A program made the translations under genes and the position numbers. From contig NZ_GL636091.1 of NCBI RefSeq assembly GCF_000186465.1, positions 1,882,545 to 1,946,544 on the forward strand: a DNA stretch of 64,000 bases, read 5' to 3'. The notes under the pieces are model-generated. The model was not told the origin of the DNA and made no database searches. It saw only the letters and a program-made list of their open reading frames with translations. Of the stretch, positions 1 through 8,540 are shown piece after piece (the stretch's first letter is position 1; each line of letters starts with the position of its first letter). This stretch comes from Streptococcus australis ATCC 700641 (lineage in GTDB: Bacteria; Bacillota; Bacilli; Lactobacillales; Streptococcaceae).

Positions 1-2
1 CT

Positions 3-31
3 AAAAGGAGCTCCCATGAGCTCCTTTTTTT
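3..31. terminator. Bidirectional intrinsic terminator
   Basis: An inverted repeat AAAAGGAGCTC / GAGCTCCTTTT with a 4-nt loop is followed by a T-run on the plus strand and has a short U-tract on the minus strand. It can end both the convergent gene left of the window and the GNAT gene at 39. Confidence 0.8.
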
Positions 32-38
32 AAAACAT

Positions 39-677
39 CTAAGATTCGTCATCAAGGGTCTTTAAAAAAGCCCAATTTCCAACGCTTTGGTTTCCATAGT
101 CTAGCACCATGGAATCTAATAAGACGAATTCATTTTTTTCATAGAAAAAGACATTTTGTTCCGTACTCGTAATCAAGCCCAAACGTTTACATCCTTTTTC
201 CTTAATATAAGGTTCAATCCCGTTTTGGAGAAAATGACTACCAACCCCTTGGCCCTGAACAGTTGGGCTTACAGCTAACATCATTAAATACCAGTCGAAG
301 TTTCCGGATTTTTTCAAATGCTGTTCTGAACGTTCTACGAGATCTAGGTATTTCAGTAAATTCAACGGTGTGATATATCGAAATAACTTGAAAATTCCAT
401 TTAGTAGATAAGAAATCATCGAGAAATCTTTTTGTTGCAAGAGTCCCACTGCTATGATTTCTCCATCTCGTTCAGCAACTAAGCAAGTTTCTCCTTTGAT
501 GTAGAGCTTGACTAACAAGGTATGCAGTAGCTCAATAAATGCTGGAAAGTATTCCGGCTTTTTTAAATCTTCTTTAATGACGGTTAAAAATGGATAATTC
601 ATAAAAGCATCAGCACAGACTTTTCCAATCATCTTGTACTCGTCTAGTCTCGCTTCTCTATATACAATCCTTTCCAT
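39..677 (-). CDS. GNAT-family N-acetyltransferase
   Basis: This 212-residue protein would transfer an acetyl group from acetyl-CoA to an unknown amine in the cytoplasm. The acetyl-CoA loop of motif A is visible as AVSPTVQGQGVGSHFL (about residues 135-150), followed by the motif B pattern NVFFYEKNEF (175-184). The N-terminal half is unusually long and helical, as in the GNAT subgroup that carries an extra helical insert near residues 85-125. The ATG is preceded by AAGGAG at good spacing. It sits alone, with a terminator after it and the lac operon terminator behind it, so the neighbours say nothing about its substrate. Confidence 0.85.
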   Translation of the reverse strand: MERIVYREARLDEYKMIGKVCADAFMNYPFLTVIKEDLKKPEYFPAFIELLHTLLVKLYIKGETCLVAERDGEIIAVGLLQQKDFSMISYLLNGIFKLFRYITPLNLLKYLDLVERSEQHLKKSGNFDWYLMMLAVSPTVQGQGVGSHFLQNGIEPYIKEKGCKRLGLITSTEQNVFFYEKNEFVLLDSMVLDYGNQSVGNWAFLKTLDDES

Positions 678-861
678 ACGCCAACTCCTTCATTCTAATA
701 AAACTATTATACTGTAAAACACTCTGATTTTCGATTGTAAAGTGAAATTATCACATAACCCCTTACAAATCAGAAGCCATTTGAATAGTGAAAAAAAGCT
801 TAATCAGATTTATGAACATTGAGAACCAATTTTTGATGATAGTCCGAGATGCTTCCTTTAT

Positions 862-905
862 ACAAACAAAAATAGTCCTTCTAGAGGTTTCTAGAAAGAC
901 TATTT
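862..905 (-). terminator. Terminator of the galactose/tagatose operon
   Basis: A 15-16 bp stem (AAATAGTC-TTCTAGA paired with TCTAGAA-GACTATTT, one mismatch, GGTT loop) is followed on the minus strand by TTTTTGTTTG. It lies about 20 nt after the lacD stop codon. Confidence 0.85.
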
Positions 906-926
906 GATACGTTAGGAACAAAGGAA

Positions 927-1907
927 TTAAATACGCTCTTTCCAAGAAGTTGCGACTTGGTCCAAGACTTGGTTGAGCTCTTCAATGTTGCGACGACCTT
1001 CGGTACGCAACCATTCACGAGCTGCTTCTTCCCCATTCTTGATGTAGGCTTCTACAGATCCAGCCCAAGTTGCACGGCCACAAAGAACTCCATTGAAGTT
1101 CGCTCCTGCTTCATGCGCAAAGACAAGGGTTTCTTGGAAGAGTTTAGCAGAAACACCTGCACTCAAGTAGATGTATGGAAGGTTGGTTGCTGCTTCTTGT
1201 TCTTTAAAGAAGGCTGCAGCTTCTTCACGGCTATGAACGATTTCCCCATCGCCAAAGCCTTCTACGTATTTGACGTTGACAGGAACTTCTACCTTCAAAA
1301 CATCGATGTTAAAGCGGGGGTCTGAGAAGACTTTCATCGCTTCGATGACTTTGCGAGGTTTCACTTTAGCATATTCGACAGAACCTGCATCAGCGATTGT
1401 TTCATCGTAAGCCAAGATTTCAAGGAAGAATGGAATTTCTTCTGCCATACATTCTGAACCGATGCGTTCGATGTAGGCTTGTTTTTCTTGGTTGAGTTCA
1501 TCTGCACTATCCACATCATAGTAGAGCAAGAATTTCACCGCATCTGCACCTTGTTCTTTGATGCGTTTAGCTGACCAAAGGTTGAGGCAGTCTGGTAGAC
1601 GCTTGGTGCTTGAAGTGTCGTAGCCTGTTTTTTCATAAGCCAACAAGAGCCCTGCTTCCGCATCCAAAACCTTAGTCGCTGGAAGTCCATACTCAGGGTC
1701 CAAGAGCATAGAAGATGCGAATGGCGTCAATTCTTCAGCCACCAAGACCTTCAATTCTTCCATTTGAGCCACTGTTGGTTCTGTATCTTGATATTGAGCC
1801 ATGAGGCGTTTCAAAGCGCCGCGTTGGTCAAAGGCCAAGGCTGAGATTACGCCCTCTTTGGTGCTCAATTTTTCTAAATAGTTGCGTTTTTGTTCTGTTA
1901 ATACCAT
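927..1907 (-). CDS. lacD: Tagatose 1,6-bisphosphate aldolase
   Basis: LacD splits tagatose-1,6-bisphosphate into dihydroxyacetone phosphate and glyceraldehyde-3-phosphate, the last step of the tagatose-6-phosphate pathway. The 326-residue length is normal for the streptococcal class I enzyme. The Schiff-base lysine is Lys205 in [13 protein letters not shown], and [12 protein letters not shown] near residue 23 matches the family start. The gene begins one base after the lacC stop, so the two are probably translationally coupled, and it is the last gene of the operon. In some streptococci a LacD paralog also works as a regulator (S. pyogenes LacD.1). Whether this copy does so cannot be told from sequence, and its operon position favours a catabolic role. 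Confidence 0.96.
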   Translation of the reverse strand: MVLTEQKRNYLEKLSTKEGVISALAFDQRGALKRLMAQYQDTEPTVAQMEELKVLVAEELTPFASSMLLDPEYGLPATKVLDAEAGLLLAYEKTGYDTSSTKRLPDCLNLWSAKRIKEQGADAVKFLLYYDVDSADELNQEKQAYIERIGSECMAEEIPFFLEILAYDETIADAGSVEYAKVKPRKVIEAMKVFSDPRFNIDVLKVEVPVNVKYVEGFGDGEIVHSREEAAAFFKEQEAATNLPYIYLSAGVSAKLFQETLVFAHEAGANFNGVLCGRATWAGSVEAYIKNGEEAAREWLRTEGRRNIEELNQVLDQVATSWKERI

Positions 1908-1908
1908 C

Positions 1909-2838
1909 TTATACCTCTTTTACATTTATCTGTTGATACAAATCATCATAGTGGGCCATATTGACATGCCCTGTCATCTTTTCTTGGGCATTTAGCATCC
2001 CTAGGACCATGGCATGGGTCAAAAGTGCCGCGTCATTCTTCCCGCTACTGAGACCAGCAGAGATACCAGCCACGGTTGAATCACCAGATCCCACTGGGTT
2101 GACGACTTCAATTTTTGGAATGTCCACCTTATAGAAGACATCACCATGTTTGGCAAAAGCACCATCTCCACCTAAGGAGACGATAATCCATTCGATTCCT
2201 TCAAACAGTGGGTCTTTCAAAACTTCTTTTAAGTCCTCAAAATCCGCTGAAACATCCCGTCCTAAGAGTTGAGATAATTCTTCGCGATTGGGTTTAATCA
2301 CCGTTGGTTTGAATGGTGAGTGAAGAACCGCTTCTAAAGATTTTCCTGATGAATCAAGTACGACCTTACGTCCTGCTTCTCCTGCAATCTCAATTAAGCT
2401 CGCATAATAGTCCACCGGTAGACCTGTAGGAAGGCTTCCCGAAATAGCAATTACATCTGCTGTCGGCATGAGGAGTTTAAAATGGTGAAGGAATCCCAAA
2501 GCTTCTGTCCGGATAATTTCTGGGCCCGCTTCTAAGATTTCTGTTTGATTACCTTCATGCAAGATAGCGATACAGTTCCGTGTATCTCCAAGAATATCAT
2601 AGAAGAAGGATTGGACATCTCGTGGAAGATGGGTCTTGATGAATTGACCATTGGTCCCCCCAACAAAACCTGTTGCTCCAACTGTTTCACCACTCTCAGC
2701 TAAGACACGGGTGACATTTAATCCTTTCCCACCAGCAGTCTTAGAAACTTCCGACACACGATTCACAGTATCCAACTTTAATTCTTCCAAGGGATAAGAA
2801 ATATCAATGGAAGGATTCAAGGTGACAGTTAAGATCAT
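1909..2838 (-). CDS. lacC: Tagatose-6-phosphate kinase
   Basis: LacC phosphorylates tagatose-6-phosphate to tagatose-1,6-bisphosphate with ATP. The 309-residue protein has the PfkB/ribokinase-family signatures: the N-terminal glycine-rich motif [17 protein letters not shown] (about 35-50) and the C-terminal anion-hole motif [12 protein letters not shown] (247-258) with catalytic Asp253. It lies between lacB (11-nt gap) and lacD (1-nt gap). Fructose-1-phosphate kinase is the nearest alternative in this family, but the surrounding lacA, lacB and lacD decide for LacC. Confidence 0.95.
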   Translation of the reverse strand: MILTVTLNPSIDISYPLEELKLDTVNRVSEVSKTAGGKGLNVTRVLAESGETVGATGFVGGTNGQFIKTHLPRDVQSFFYDILGDTRNCIAILHEGNQTEILEAGPEIIRTEALGFLHHFKLLMPTADVIAISGSLPTGLPVDYYASLIEIAGEAGRKVVLDSSGKSLEAVLHSPFKPTVIKPNREELSQLLGRDVSADFEDLKEVLKDPLFEGIEWIIVSLGGDGAFAKHGDVFYKVDIPKIEVVNPVGSGDSTVAGISAGLSSGKNDAALLTHAMVLGMLNAQEKMTGHVNMAHYDDLYQQINVKEV

Positions 2839-2849
2839 ATCTTCACCTC

Positions 2850-3365
2850 TTAGTCGTGGTATTCACCACGGTCCCATTTTTCAAGGAATTCTGTAAAGAA
2901 ATCTGCATCCTCTTGGTGATCATTATGAGTTTCTAAATGTTGAATCTTGGCAATCAATTTCTTATTTTCTTCACTTGGTTTATATTCTGCATGAATGAAG
3001 GCTTCAATGATATCACACATGAGCAACTCACCAGTTACTTTCCCACCAAAACCAATGACGTTGGCATTGAGTTCTTCTTTGGCATAAAGTGCAGTTGTCA
3101 TATCACGGACCAAAGCTGAACGAATTCCAGGGACCTTGTTAACCGCGTTGTTAATCCCAACACCAGTTCCACAAATACATACTCCAAGGTCTGCTTGACC
3201 ACTCACTACTGCTTCCCCAACCTTCTTCCCAAAAATTGGATAGTGGGTCCGAGCATGGTCATAGGTTCCGAAGTCAAGGACTTCATAGCCTTTTGATTTC
3301 AAAAATTCAGAAACAGCCATTTTTTCATTTGTGACAATATGGTCACATCCAATTGCAATTTTCAT
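2850..3365 (-). CDS. lacB: Galactose-6-phosphate isomerase subunit LacB
   Basis: LacB pairs with LacA to isomerise galactose-6-phosphate to tagatose-6-phosphate. It belongs to the RpiB/LacAB family: [10 protein letters not shown] at the N-terminus and [16 protein letters not shown] (65-80) carrying the active-site Cys and oxyanion loop. The start was placed at the ATG at 3365 (171 residues, the usual LacB length), preceded by GGGGAGGAG; a longer reading frame upstream would add 23 residues unlike the family and overlap lacA. Confidence 0.96.
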   Translation of the reverse strand: MKIAIGCDHIVTNEKMAVSEFLKSKGYEVLDFGTYDHARTHYPIFGKKVGEAVVSGQADLGVCICGTGVGINNAVNKVPGIRSALVRDMTTALYAKEELNANVIGFGGKVTGELLMCDIIEAFIHAEYKPSEENKKLIAKIQHLETHNDHQEDADFFTEFLEKWDRGEYHD

Positions 3366-3381
3366 TCGTTTACTCCTCCCC

Positions 3382-3807
3382 TTAGCACATCTTGTTAAGC
3401 ATATCGACACGGATTTGGTGGCGACCGCCGTCATACTTACCGTTTACAAAACCTTTGGCAATATTTTTGGCCAATTGATCACCCACGATTTGAGCCCCCA
3501 TGGTGATCATGCGAGAATTGTTGTGGCCACGAGTCATGTAAGCGGAACGCTCATCTGAAACCTCTGCTGCAACCATTCCTTTAATTTTAGTTGCGACCAT
3601 AAATGGACCAGCTCCGTAAGCGTCAATAACAATACCCAGATTATCTTCTGCTTGTTTCACTTCTTTTGCAACAGCTAAGGTCACATCGACAAAATCTTGC
3701 CCTTCTTCTGTCACGTCCACGACTTGGAAACCTTCTGATTCCAAATATTCTTTGACTACTTCTTTTAAGCGAATACCTGCTGCATCCGCACCAATAATAA
3801 CTGACAT
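3382..3807 (-). CDS. lacA: Galactose-6-phosphate isomerase subunit LacA
   Basis: LacA is the partner of LacB in the heteromeric isomerase. The 141-residue product starts [16 protein letters not shown] and has [16 protein letters not shown] where LacB has the catalytic CGTG loop, so the loop Cys is absent here as is normal for Lac[15 protein letters not shown] is the conserved C-terminal segment. The start is the ATG at 3807 after AAGGAG, not the longer frame. A 70-nt AT-rich gap separates it from the mutarotase gene; TATAGAAA and TTTCTATA in that gap could pair in the mRNA. Confidence 0.95.
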   Translation of the reverse strand: MSVIIGADAAGIRLKEVVKEYLESEGFQVVDVTEEGQDFVDVTLAVAKEVKQAEDNLGIVIDAYGAGPFMVATKIKGMVAAEVSDERSAYMTRGHNNSRMITMGAQIVGDQLAKNIAKGFVNGKYDGGRHQIRVDMLNKMC

Positions 3808-3876
3808 ATTATACTCCTTCAATTCATTCATTTTTCAATCAAATATAGAAAGTTCTAAATTCAACAACATTATTTT

Positions 3877-4761
3877 CTATAAAATTTCAATTTCAAATAC
3901 AAGTTCTGCTACTTGACCTGCTGGTAAGAGTCGAACTTGTTTTTTATATTCTAGATAATCACTCTCTTCAAGGGAAGTGGATAAACCAGACCAAGGTTCT
4001 AAAGCGATAAATGGTCCTTTATTTGGTGTTGTCCAGATAATCAAGTTTGAAAAATCTGGAAAATGGACACTTATCCCCTTTTCGTGCTTTCTAGAACGGA
4101 GTGTCACACTTCTTGATTGTAAACAATCCAAGGTAATGGCATCCTTTTGGAAGAGGTCGTAATTGAGATTCAAGATTTTTTCTTGCTGTAAGAAAGGCGT
4201 CCGATCAAAGACGTTTAACAAGCCTGTCTCCGGATAGGATTTTGGAATACTACAGGTCTCTTCTTGTTCGAATTCCAGGTAGTAATCTTCAAATCCTTCA
4301 TCTGCCATTAACGGACAATTAAATCCTGGATGGCCACCAACAAAAAACGGCATGACTCCTTCATCACCAAGATGGTAAACCCGATAGGTAACTTGAATCT
4401 TCTTACCTAGCAATTGATAGGAAATTTCTAATCTGAAATGATAGGGATATTGCTGATAGGTTTCTTCCGTATCTTCTATCCCAAAAGTCACCCGATCTTC
4501 TGTTTGCTCTACCAGCTCAAAGTTTTTCTTGCGAACTAGCCCGTGGCGAGGGATCTTCCCAACACCTTGAGGACGATACAAGGTCGTATCATTTCGAACC
4601 GAACCACAGATAGGAAAGAGAACTGGGGCTTGACCACTCCAATACTGAGCATCACCCTGCCAAAGATACTCAATACCATCCTGATCCTTGATAGAGGCCA
4701 GCTCACCACCTAACTCCTTGAAACAAACTTCCAGATCATTATTTTTTAAAGCTATCCTCAT
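3877..4761 (-). CDS. lacX: LacX-like aldose 1-epimerase
   Basis: This 294-residue protein belongs to the aldose 1-epimerase family, subgroup LacX, which is repeatedly linked to tagatose-pathway operons and is expected to interconvert sugar anomers. Visible family features are GGELASIKD near residue 18, the substrate-pocket segment PRHGLVRKK (about 88-96), and GGHPGFNCP (142-150) with the conserved His. The fold is all-beta with no signal peptide, so it is cytoplasmic. It stands between EIIC and lacA, and a hairpin precedes it that may lower expression relative to the PTS genes. Its exact substrate is inferred only. Confidence 0.85.
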   Translation of the reverse strand: MRIALKNNDLEVCFKELGGELASIKDQDGIEYLWQGDAQYWSGQAPVLFPICGSVRNDTTLYRPQGVGKIPRHGLVRKKNFELVEQTEDRVTFGIEDTEETYQQYPYHFRLEISYQLLGKKIQVTYRVYHLGDEGVMPFFVGGHPGFNCPLMADEGFEDYYLEFEQEETCSIPKSYPETGLLNVFDRTPFLQQEKILNLNYDLFQKDAITLDCLQSRSVTLRSRKHEKGISVHFPDFSNLIIWTTPNKGPFIALEPWSGLSTSLEESDYLEYKKQVRLLPAGQVAELVFEIEIL

Positions 4762-4788
4762 ATTTCACTCCTTAGCATGTTATTTTAG

Positions 4789-4842
4789 AGAAAAAACTAG
4801 GCTACCCCTCCATATCTGGAAAATTGATACCCTAGTTTTATC
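4789..4842 (-). terminator. Intra-operon hairpin between PTS EIIC and lacX
   Basis: AAAACTAGG and CCTAGTTTT pair around an inner stem TCC/GGA, and the minus strand continues with TTTTTTCTC. No promoter was seen between it and lacX, so it more likely acts as a partial terminator or mRNA-stability element than as an operon end. Confidence 0.6.
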
Positions 4843-4864
4843 AAGTTACATATTTAGGAGCGGA

Positions 4865-6340
4865 TTATTTTGCATTTGCTGCGTATGCTTCGTTACGTTT
4901 GATCATTTGTTTTCTGTACCATGCAAAGATTCCAACGTAGAATGCTAAGAAGGCAACAACACCAACAATAGCTTTGATGTCTCCTGTAGTTGCGTTACCA
5001 ATAGTCCAACCAAGAAGTTTTTCAACTGGTCCTTCAAGAGTTGAGTGAGTGATCAATTGAGCTTTATCAACTCCTTCTGGGAAGGCATGGACACTTTTCG
5101 CCAATACTGTCGCAAATGGTGCGATAAGAGTACCTGAAAGAAGGAAGAGTGGCAACAAGAGTGTTCCAAATACGATCATACGGATCAATTTACCACGTGT
5201 TACAACCAACAAGGCTGGAGTCACACCCATAGCGATGATCCCTGCAAGTGGCAAGATACCATTTCCGACTTTAGAAAGAAGCACTGCTTCGATCAACATG
5301 ATTGGTGCAAGTACGTTGGCACAAGCCCAGATTTCTGCACGACCAGCGATAAATGGCCAGTCCAAACCGATATTGAATTTACGTCCTTGAAGACGTTTAG
5401 TAGCAACGTTTGTAATACCTTGTGACAATGGTTCTACCGCTGCGATGAACCAAGAACCGATCAATGAGAACAATTCCAAGCAGACACCGGCAGTCAAACC
5501 AAGTGACAACCAGCCTTTAATAACAAGTTCCCATTTTTCAGCACCTTCAACACCAGCAACTGGATGTGGAGTACCCATGATACCGATGACGATACCAAGA
5601 AGGAAACCGATGAAGAATTTAGATCCCCAGAAACCAATTTTCTTGTTCAATTTAGCTGCGTCAAAGTCGTATTTGTCAAGACCTGGGAAGAATTTGTCAA
5701 AGATTTTATCCAAAACCATGATGATTGGGTTCATCATGTAGTTCATGTGAGTTGATGTCATTGGTGAAGAGCTAGGTGCATTCAACAAGTCATCAAATGT
5801 TGGTTTCATCAAGTCTGAGTTGATGATCTTCATAATCCCTACAAGGACTACCGCAAGAGTTGCAACGAAGAGGGAAACTCCTGCGCTAACACCATTCTTA
5901 TCAGCATACCATTTAATCAAAAGACCTGTGATAGACAAGTGCCAGATATCAAAGATATCGACATCAAGTGTATCTGTTTTCTTCATTGCAAGCATGACAA
6001 TGTTGACAACCAACATAACTAGCAAGAAGTAAAGTGTCCAGGCAGACCCCCAAGTGATGGTAGCAAGTGGTGCCCAACCAACGTCTGTGATATTCAATTG
6101 AATACCAGTGTTCTCAACGAATTTTGCAAGAGACGCTGAGAAAGCTCCATTCAACATACCGATGATCGCACCGATACCAGTAAGGGCGATGGCAAGTTTA
6201 ATACCACCTTCAAGCGCTTTGGAGAATTTCACTCCAAACAAAAGTGCCAATAAAGTCAAGACGATCAACATGATGATCGGTGCACCCATATCTAGAATGG
6301 GTTTGAAAAACTTATTGGCAAAATCGATAATGCCATTCAT
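4865..6340 (-). CDS. PTS galactose/galactitol-type permease EIIC
   Basis: This is the membrane channel of a galactitol-family phosphotransferase system. The 491-residue protein is almost entirely hydrophobic, with around ten or more membrane spans, and carries the EIIC-Gat landmarks: a start near MNGIIDFANKFFKPILDMGAP, and the reentrant-loop region GLDWPFIAGRAEIWACAN (about 343-360). Its place ahead of lacX-lacABCD, with no galactitol dehydrogenase gene, points to galactose import as galactose-6-phosphate, as described for the EII-Gal system of S. gordonii. Substrate is inferred from context. Confidence 0.9.
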   Translation of the reverse strand: MNGIIDFANKFFKPILDMGAPIIMLIVLTLLALLFGVKFSKALEGGIKLAIALTGIGAIIGMLNGAFSASLAKFVENTGIQLNITDVGWAPLATITWGSAWTLYFLLVMLVVNIVMLAMKKTDTLDVDIFDIWHLSITGLLIKWYADKNGVSAGVSLFVATLAVVLVGIMKIINSDLMKPTFDDLLNAPSSSPMTSTHMNYMMNPIIMVLDKIFDKFFPGLDKYDFDAAKLNKKIGFWGSKFFIGFLLGIVIGIMGTPHPVAGVEGAEKWELVIKGWLSLGLTAGVCLELFSLIGSWFIAAVEPLSQGITNVATKRLQGRKFNIGLDWPFIAGRAEIWACANVLAPIMLIEAVLLSKVGNGILPLAGIIAMGVTPALLVVTRGKLIRMIVFGTLLLPLFLLSGTLIAPFATVLAKSVHAFPEGVDKAQLITHSTLEGPVEKLLGWTIGNATTGDIKAIVGVVAFLAFYVGIFAWYRKQMIKRNEAYAANAK

Positions 6341-6436
6341 AATAAATCCTCCCGATTTATATTTTTATATTTTACAAAATTATGAATATCAGCAACTCCC
6401 GACATAGGAACCGCTTACAAAATACAGATGAACAAA

Positions 6437-6742
6437 TTAGCTTAAGCCATGTTCTTTGATGGTTGCTTCGATATTGTCATATACCGGAGCGCTCATAGCT
6501 GGAATACGGAACAAGATTGGACCAGCTTCAACTACTGGAATACCAGGGTCAAAACCAAGGTCTGTTGCGGCGATTGGCGTGAAGATATCATAGCCTTTAA
6601 TCAAGTCTTCATTGACATCTTTTACCATTACCGCATCACATTGTACATCATATCCACGGTTTGAAAGCTCTTCTTCTAGAGCGCTTTTGATTTGGTGGCT
6701 TGAGTTAACCCCTGCACCACAGGCAGCTAAAATTTTAATCAT
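6437..6742 (-). CDS. PTS galactose/galactitol-type EIIB
   Basis: A 101-residue cytoplasmic phosphocarrier that passes phosphate from EIIA to the incoming sugar. The phosphorylated cysteine is Cys8 in MIKILAACGAGVNSS, the P-loop of the lactose/galactitol EIIB fold. The ATG at 6742 was chosen because GGAGG lies 8 nt upstream; an in-frame start five codons earlier has no spacing for a ribosome site. It is second in the operon, with a 96-nt gap before EIIC. Confidence 0.92.
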   Translation of the reverse strand: MIKILAACGAGVNSSHQIKSALEEELSNRGYDVQCDAVMVKDVNEDLIKGYDIFTPIAATDLGFDPGIPVVEAGPILFRIPAMSAPVYDNIEATIKEHGLS

Positions 6743-6781
6743 TTGAATGACCTCCATTATAAATATATTTATTTGTTACTA

Positions 6782-7258
6782 TTAAGCAATCGCTTCTGTA
6801 ATGTAGCGATATAAGTCTTCTTCATTTTCCAACTTCGACATGTTTTCAAGATTTCCGTTTGTCGTAAAGAAATCCATCAAGTGCGCCAAAATGTTTGTTT
6901 GGCTAGAACTAGAATTGTTAATGATGAAGAATAAAAGCGAAACTTCTACTTCTTTATCAGGTGCGATCATATTGTGGAAGGTTACCGGATTTTTTAATCG
7001 AACGACTACAATATTCTCTGTCAGGTTATGGATGATATCCGTATGAGGAATGGCCACATTCGGCAAATCCTTTCCTAGAAATTCCATATCTAAGCCTGTA
7101 GGGAACGATTCCTCTCTTTCTTTTAATGCAACTCGATAAGAATCTGTCACAATCTGACGTTCTTCCAATAAAGTTGCAACCTGGTCAAACAATTCTTCTT
7201 GATTCGCAACATCTAGGCAAAAGACTAATTCCCGATTAAACAGTTGATTTAATCCCAT
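6782..7258 (-). CDS. PTS EIIA, fructose/mannitol/galactitol type
   Basis: First gene of the galactose operon. The 158-residue protein is a PTS_EIIA_2-type domain that takes phosphate from HPr. The phosphorylated histidine is His72 in LPNVAIPHTDII, and PTGLDMEF (about 53-60) is the conserved strand before it. It is preceded by AAGGGGTG and a strong promoter 40-70 nt upstream. EIIA, EIIB and EIIC are separate polypeptides here, as in galactitol-type systems. Confidence 0.92.
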   Translation of the reverse strand: MGLNQLFNRELVFCLDVANQEELFDQVATLLEERQIVTDSYRVALKEREESFPTGLDMEFLGKDLPNVAIPHTDIIHNLTENIVVVRLKNPVTFHNMIAPDKEVEVSLLFFIINNSSSSQTNILAHLMDFFTTNGNLENMSKLENEEDLYRYITEAIA

Positions 7259-7300
7259 CTTTTCACCCCTTCCACTTTTACCTTTTTTATTTACACTATA

Positions 7301-7329
7301 AGTATATCACTATATGAATGCGCTGTCAA
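7301..7329 (-). promoter_or_regulatory. Sigma-A promoter of the galactose operon
   Basis: Minus strand reads TTGACA, a 17-nt spacer, then TATACT, which is one base from the consensus. It lies about 45 nt upstream of the EIIA ATG and is the only strong promoter seen for the eight-gene operon. Confidence 0.88.
7314..7329 (-). promoter_or_regulatory. CcpA binding site (cre) on the galactose promoter
   Basis: TTGACAGCGCATTCAT fits the Gram-positive cre consensus WTGNNARCGNWWWCAW at every position. It covers the -35 box and half the spacer, so bound CcpA should block RNA polymerase when preferred sugars are present. Confidence 0.8.
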
Positions 7330-7370
7330 TTACAATATGTAATTTTTTGTTCTTTTTTGTTTATTTTTTA
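7328..7370. promoter_or_regulatory. Candidate LacR operator region
   Basis: Directly upstream of the -35 box are a perfect 17-bp dyad AATTACA-ATA-TGTAATT (7328-7344) and two phased T-rich repeats around TTTTTTGTT (7343-7370). DeoR-family repressors typically bind TGTTT-rich repeats. Assignment to LacR is inference from position and family. Confidence 0.45.
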
Positions 7371-7404
7371 TAGATTTATTTGCAACCCCTCTCCCATTAA
7401 AGGA

Positions 7405-7442
7405 TATGAAAAAAGGCCAGAATCTGCTTGATCCTGGTCTTT
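7405..7442 (-). terminator. Terminator of lacR
   Basis: Minus strand AAGACCAGGATC-AAGC-AGATTCTGGCCTT forms an imperfect stem followed by TTTTTTC, about 25 nt after the lacR stop. It isolates lacR from the PTS promoter region. Confidence 0.75.
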
Positions 7443-7463
7443 TAGCTCTTTCTTTAGGAATCT

Positions 7464-8210
7464 TTACAAAATTTTTGTATAAGAATTGTATTTTTCTCGC
7501 ACCTTTTTAGAGATAGAATGATCTGTAATCACCGCATCTAAATCATCTAGACGGTAAAAAGCATAGAAAGAATAGCTATCAAACTTACTGTTATCTGCTA
7601 CTACATACTTTTCAATGGCATTGTTAAGAATAATTTTATTGCCATTTCCTTCTTCTTCGTTTGCGGTCATTGCTGTATGACCGTCGATCCCATTAACCCC
7701 GATAAAGGCCTTCGAAACTTTTATTTCCTTTAAGAGCTTATTTGCAAACTGTCCTACAAAGGTCTGTGTCTTGACCCTATAGCGTCCTCCAACTAAAATG
7801 ATATCACAATTCGGTTGATCTTTTAATTTTTCAAAAATAGGCAAGGAATTGGTGACAATACTGACATGTTTTCCATCAAGATAATCGCCAATAAAATCTG
7901 TAGTGGTCCCTGCTCCAATAAAAATTGTATCACCTTCATCAATCAAAGCCGCACATTTTTGAGCAATCTCCCTTTTCTCTTCCACGTTCAACATGTTCTT
8001 TTCTGTATGGGAGACTTCTGTTAGACTATCCTTGATTTTTCGATGGGCCCCTCCATGTACACGTACCAACAAGCCTTGTTCTTCTAAGTCCATCAAATCC
8101 CGGCGAATTGTCATATCGGTTACACCCAGGAGATCGCTTAGATCCTTAACAGAGACCACTTCATTTTTATCCAACTCTTGTAAGATTGCTACATGTCTAC
8201 TCTCTTTCAT
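7464..8210 (-). CDS. lacR: Lactose/galactose PTS repressor, DeoR family
   Basis: LacR is the repressor of tagatose-pathway genes and is released by a pathway intermediate (tagatose-6-phosphate in Lactococcus). The 248-residue protein has an N-terminal winged helix-turn-helix (residues 1-57; VSVKDLSDLLGVTDMTIRRD is the recognition region) and a C-terminal DeoR sugar-phosphate sensor domain with FIGAGTTTDFIGDYL (about 96-110), VGGRYR, and ADNSKFDSYSF. It is transcribed alone from its own promoter, upstream of and in the same direction as the operon it should control. Confidence 0.9.
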   Translation of the reverse strand: MKESRHVAILQELDKNEVVSVKDLSDLLGVTDMTIRRDLMDLEEQGLLVRVHGGAHRKIKDSLTEVSHTEKNMLNVEEKREIAQKCAALIDEGDTIFIGAGTTTDFIGDYLDGKHVSIVTNSLPIFEKLKDQPNCDIILVGGRYRVKTQTFVGQFANKLLKEIKVSKAFIGVNGIDGHTAMTANEEEGNGNKIILNNAIEKYVVADNSKFDSYSFYAFYRLDDLDAVITDHSISKKVREKYNSYTKIL

Positions 8211-8240
8211 ATGACGTCCTACTTTCCTATTTCTGCTTTC

Positions 8241-8268
8241 ATTATACTATAATAGTGAACATTTTCAA
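8241..8268 (-). promoter_or_regulatory. lacR promoter
   Basis: Minus strand TTGAAA, 16-nt spacer, TATAAT. Just upstream, TGTTTGTTTCTT (plus coordinates 8270-8284) resembles the DeoR-type repeats at the operon promoter, which would fit autoregulation. Confidence 0.75.
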
Positions 8269-8391
8269 TAAGAAACAAACATTTTATCGATTTTTTCTAT
8301 ATTAATCACTTATTTTGTTGGTCATTTTTGTAGAAAAAATTTATTTTTTGTTCACCTTTTTAAAAAAAGTAGATTTTTTTTAGCAAATCTG

Positions 8392-8420
8392 TTGACAGGA
8401 CTTATAAAAAGTTGTATTCT
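8392..8420 (+). promoter_or_regulatory. Orphan plus-strand promoter with cre-like site downstream
   Basis: TTGACA, 17-nt spacer, TATTCT. A cre-like sequence TGATAGCGCTACCA (8438-8451, one mismatch to TGWNANCGNTNWCA) lies just after the expected start point. No coding sequence follows on this strand before the terminator. Confidence 0.6.
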
Positions 8421-8426
8421 TAATAT

Positions 8427-8540
8427 GTTAACAGAATTGATAGCGCTACCACAGAGTGATAGCAAACGTTTTGTTTACGAATTTCGGTCTCCTTATAAAT
8501 ATACAAGGGTAAACATATGTTTACCCTTGTATATTTTATT
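8427..8540 (+). ncRNA. Candidate small RNA between lacR and cshA
   Basis: A consensus promoter (8392-8420) and a 20-bp perfect terminator stem (8497-8536) delimit a transcript of about 110 nt with no convincing reading frame. The cre-like site at its 5' end suggests sugar control. It may instead be a relic of a longer lac-region transcript. No homolog was recognised. Confidence 0.4.
8497..8540. terminator. Perfect 40-nt palindrome ending cshA
   Basis: Two 20-nt arms, centred between 8516 and 8517, are perfectly complementary with no loop bases, and T-rich sequence follows on both strands. The palindrome touches the cshA stop codon and can also end the plus-strand transcript. Confidence 0.85.

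Noticed and set aside
763..945. 60-codon minus-strand frame between the GNAT gene and lacD
   Set aside because: It overlaps the lacD end and its terminator, has no ribosome site, and its composition follows the AT-rich gap.
957..1325. 122-codon plus-strand frame inside lacD
   Set aside because: It is a shadow of lacD codons, with no ribosome site or family resemblance.
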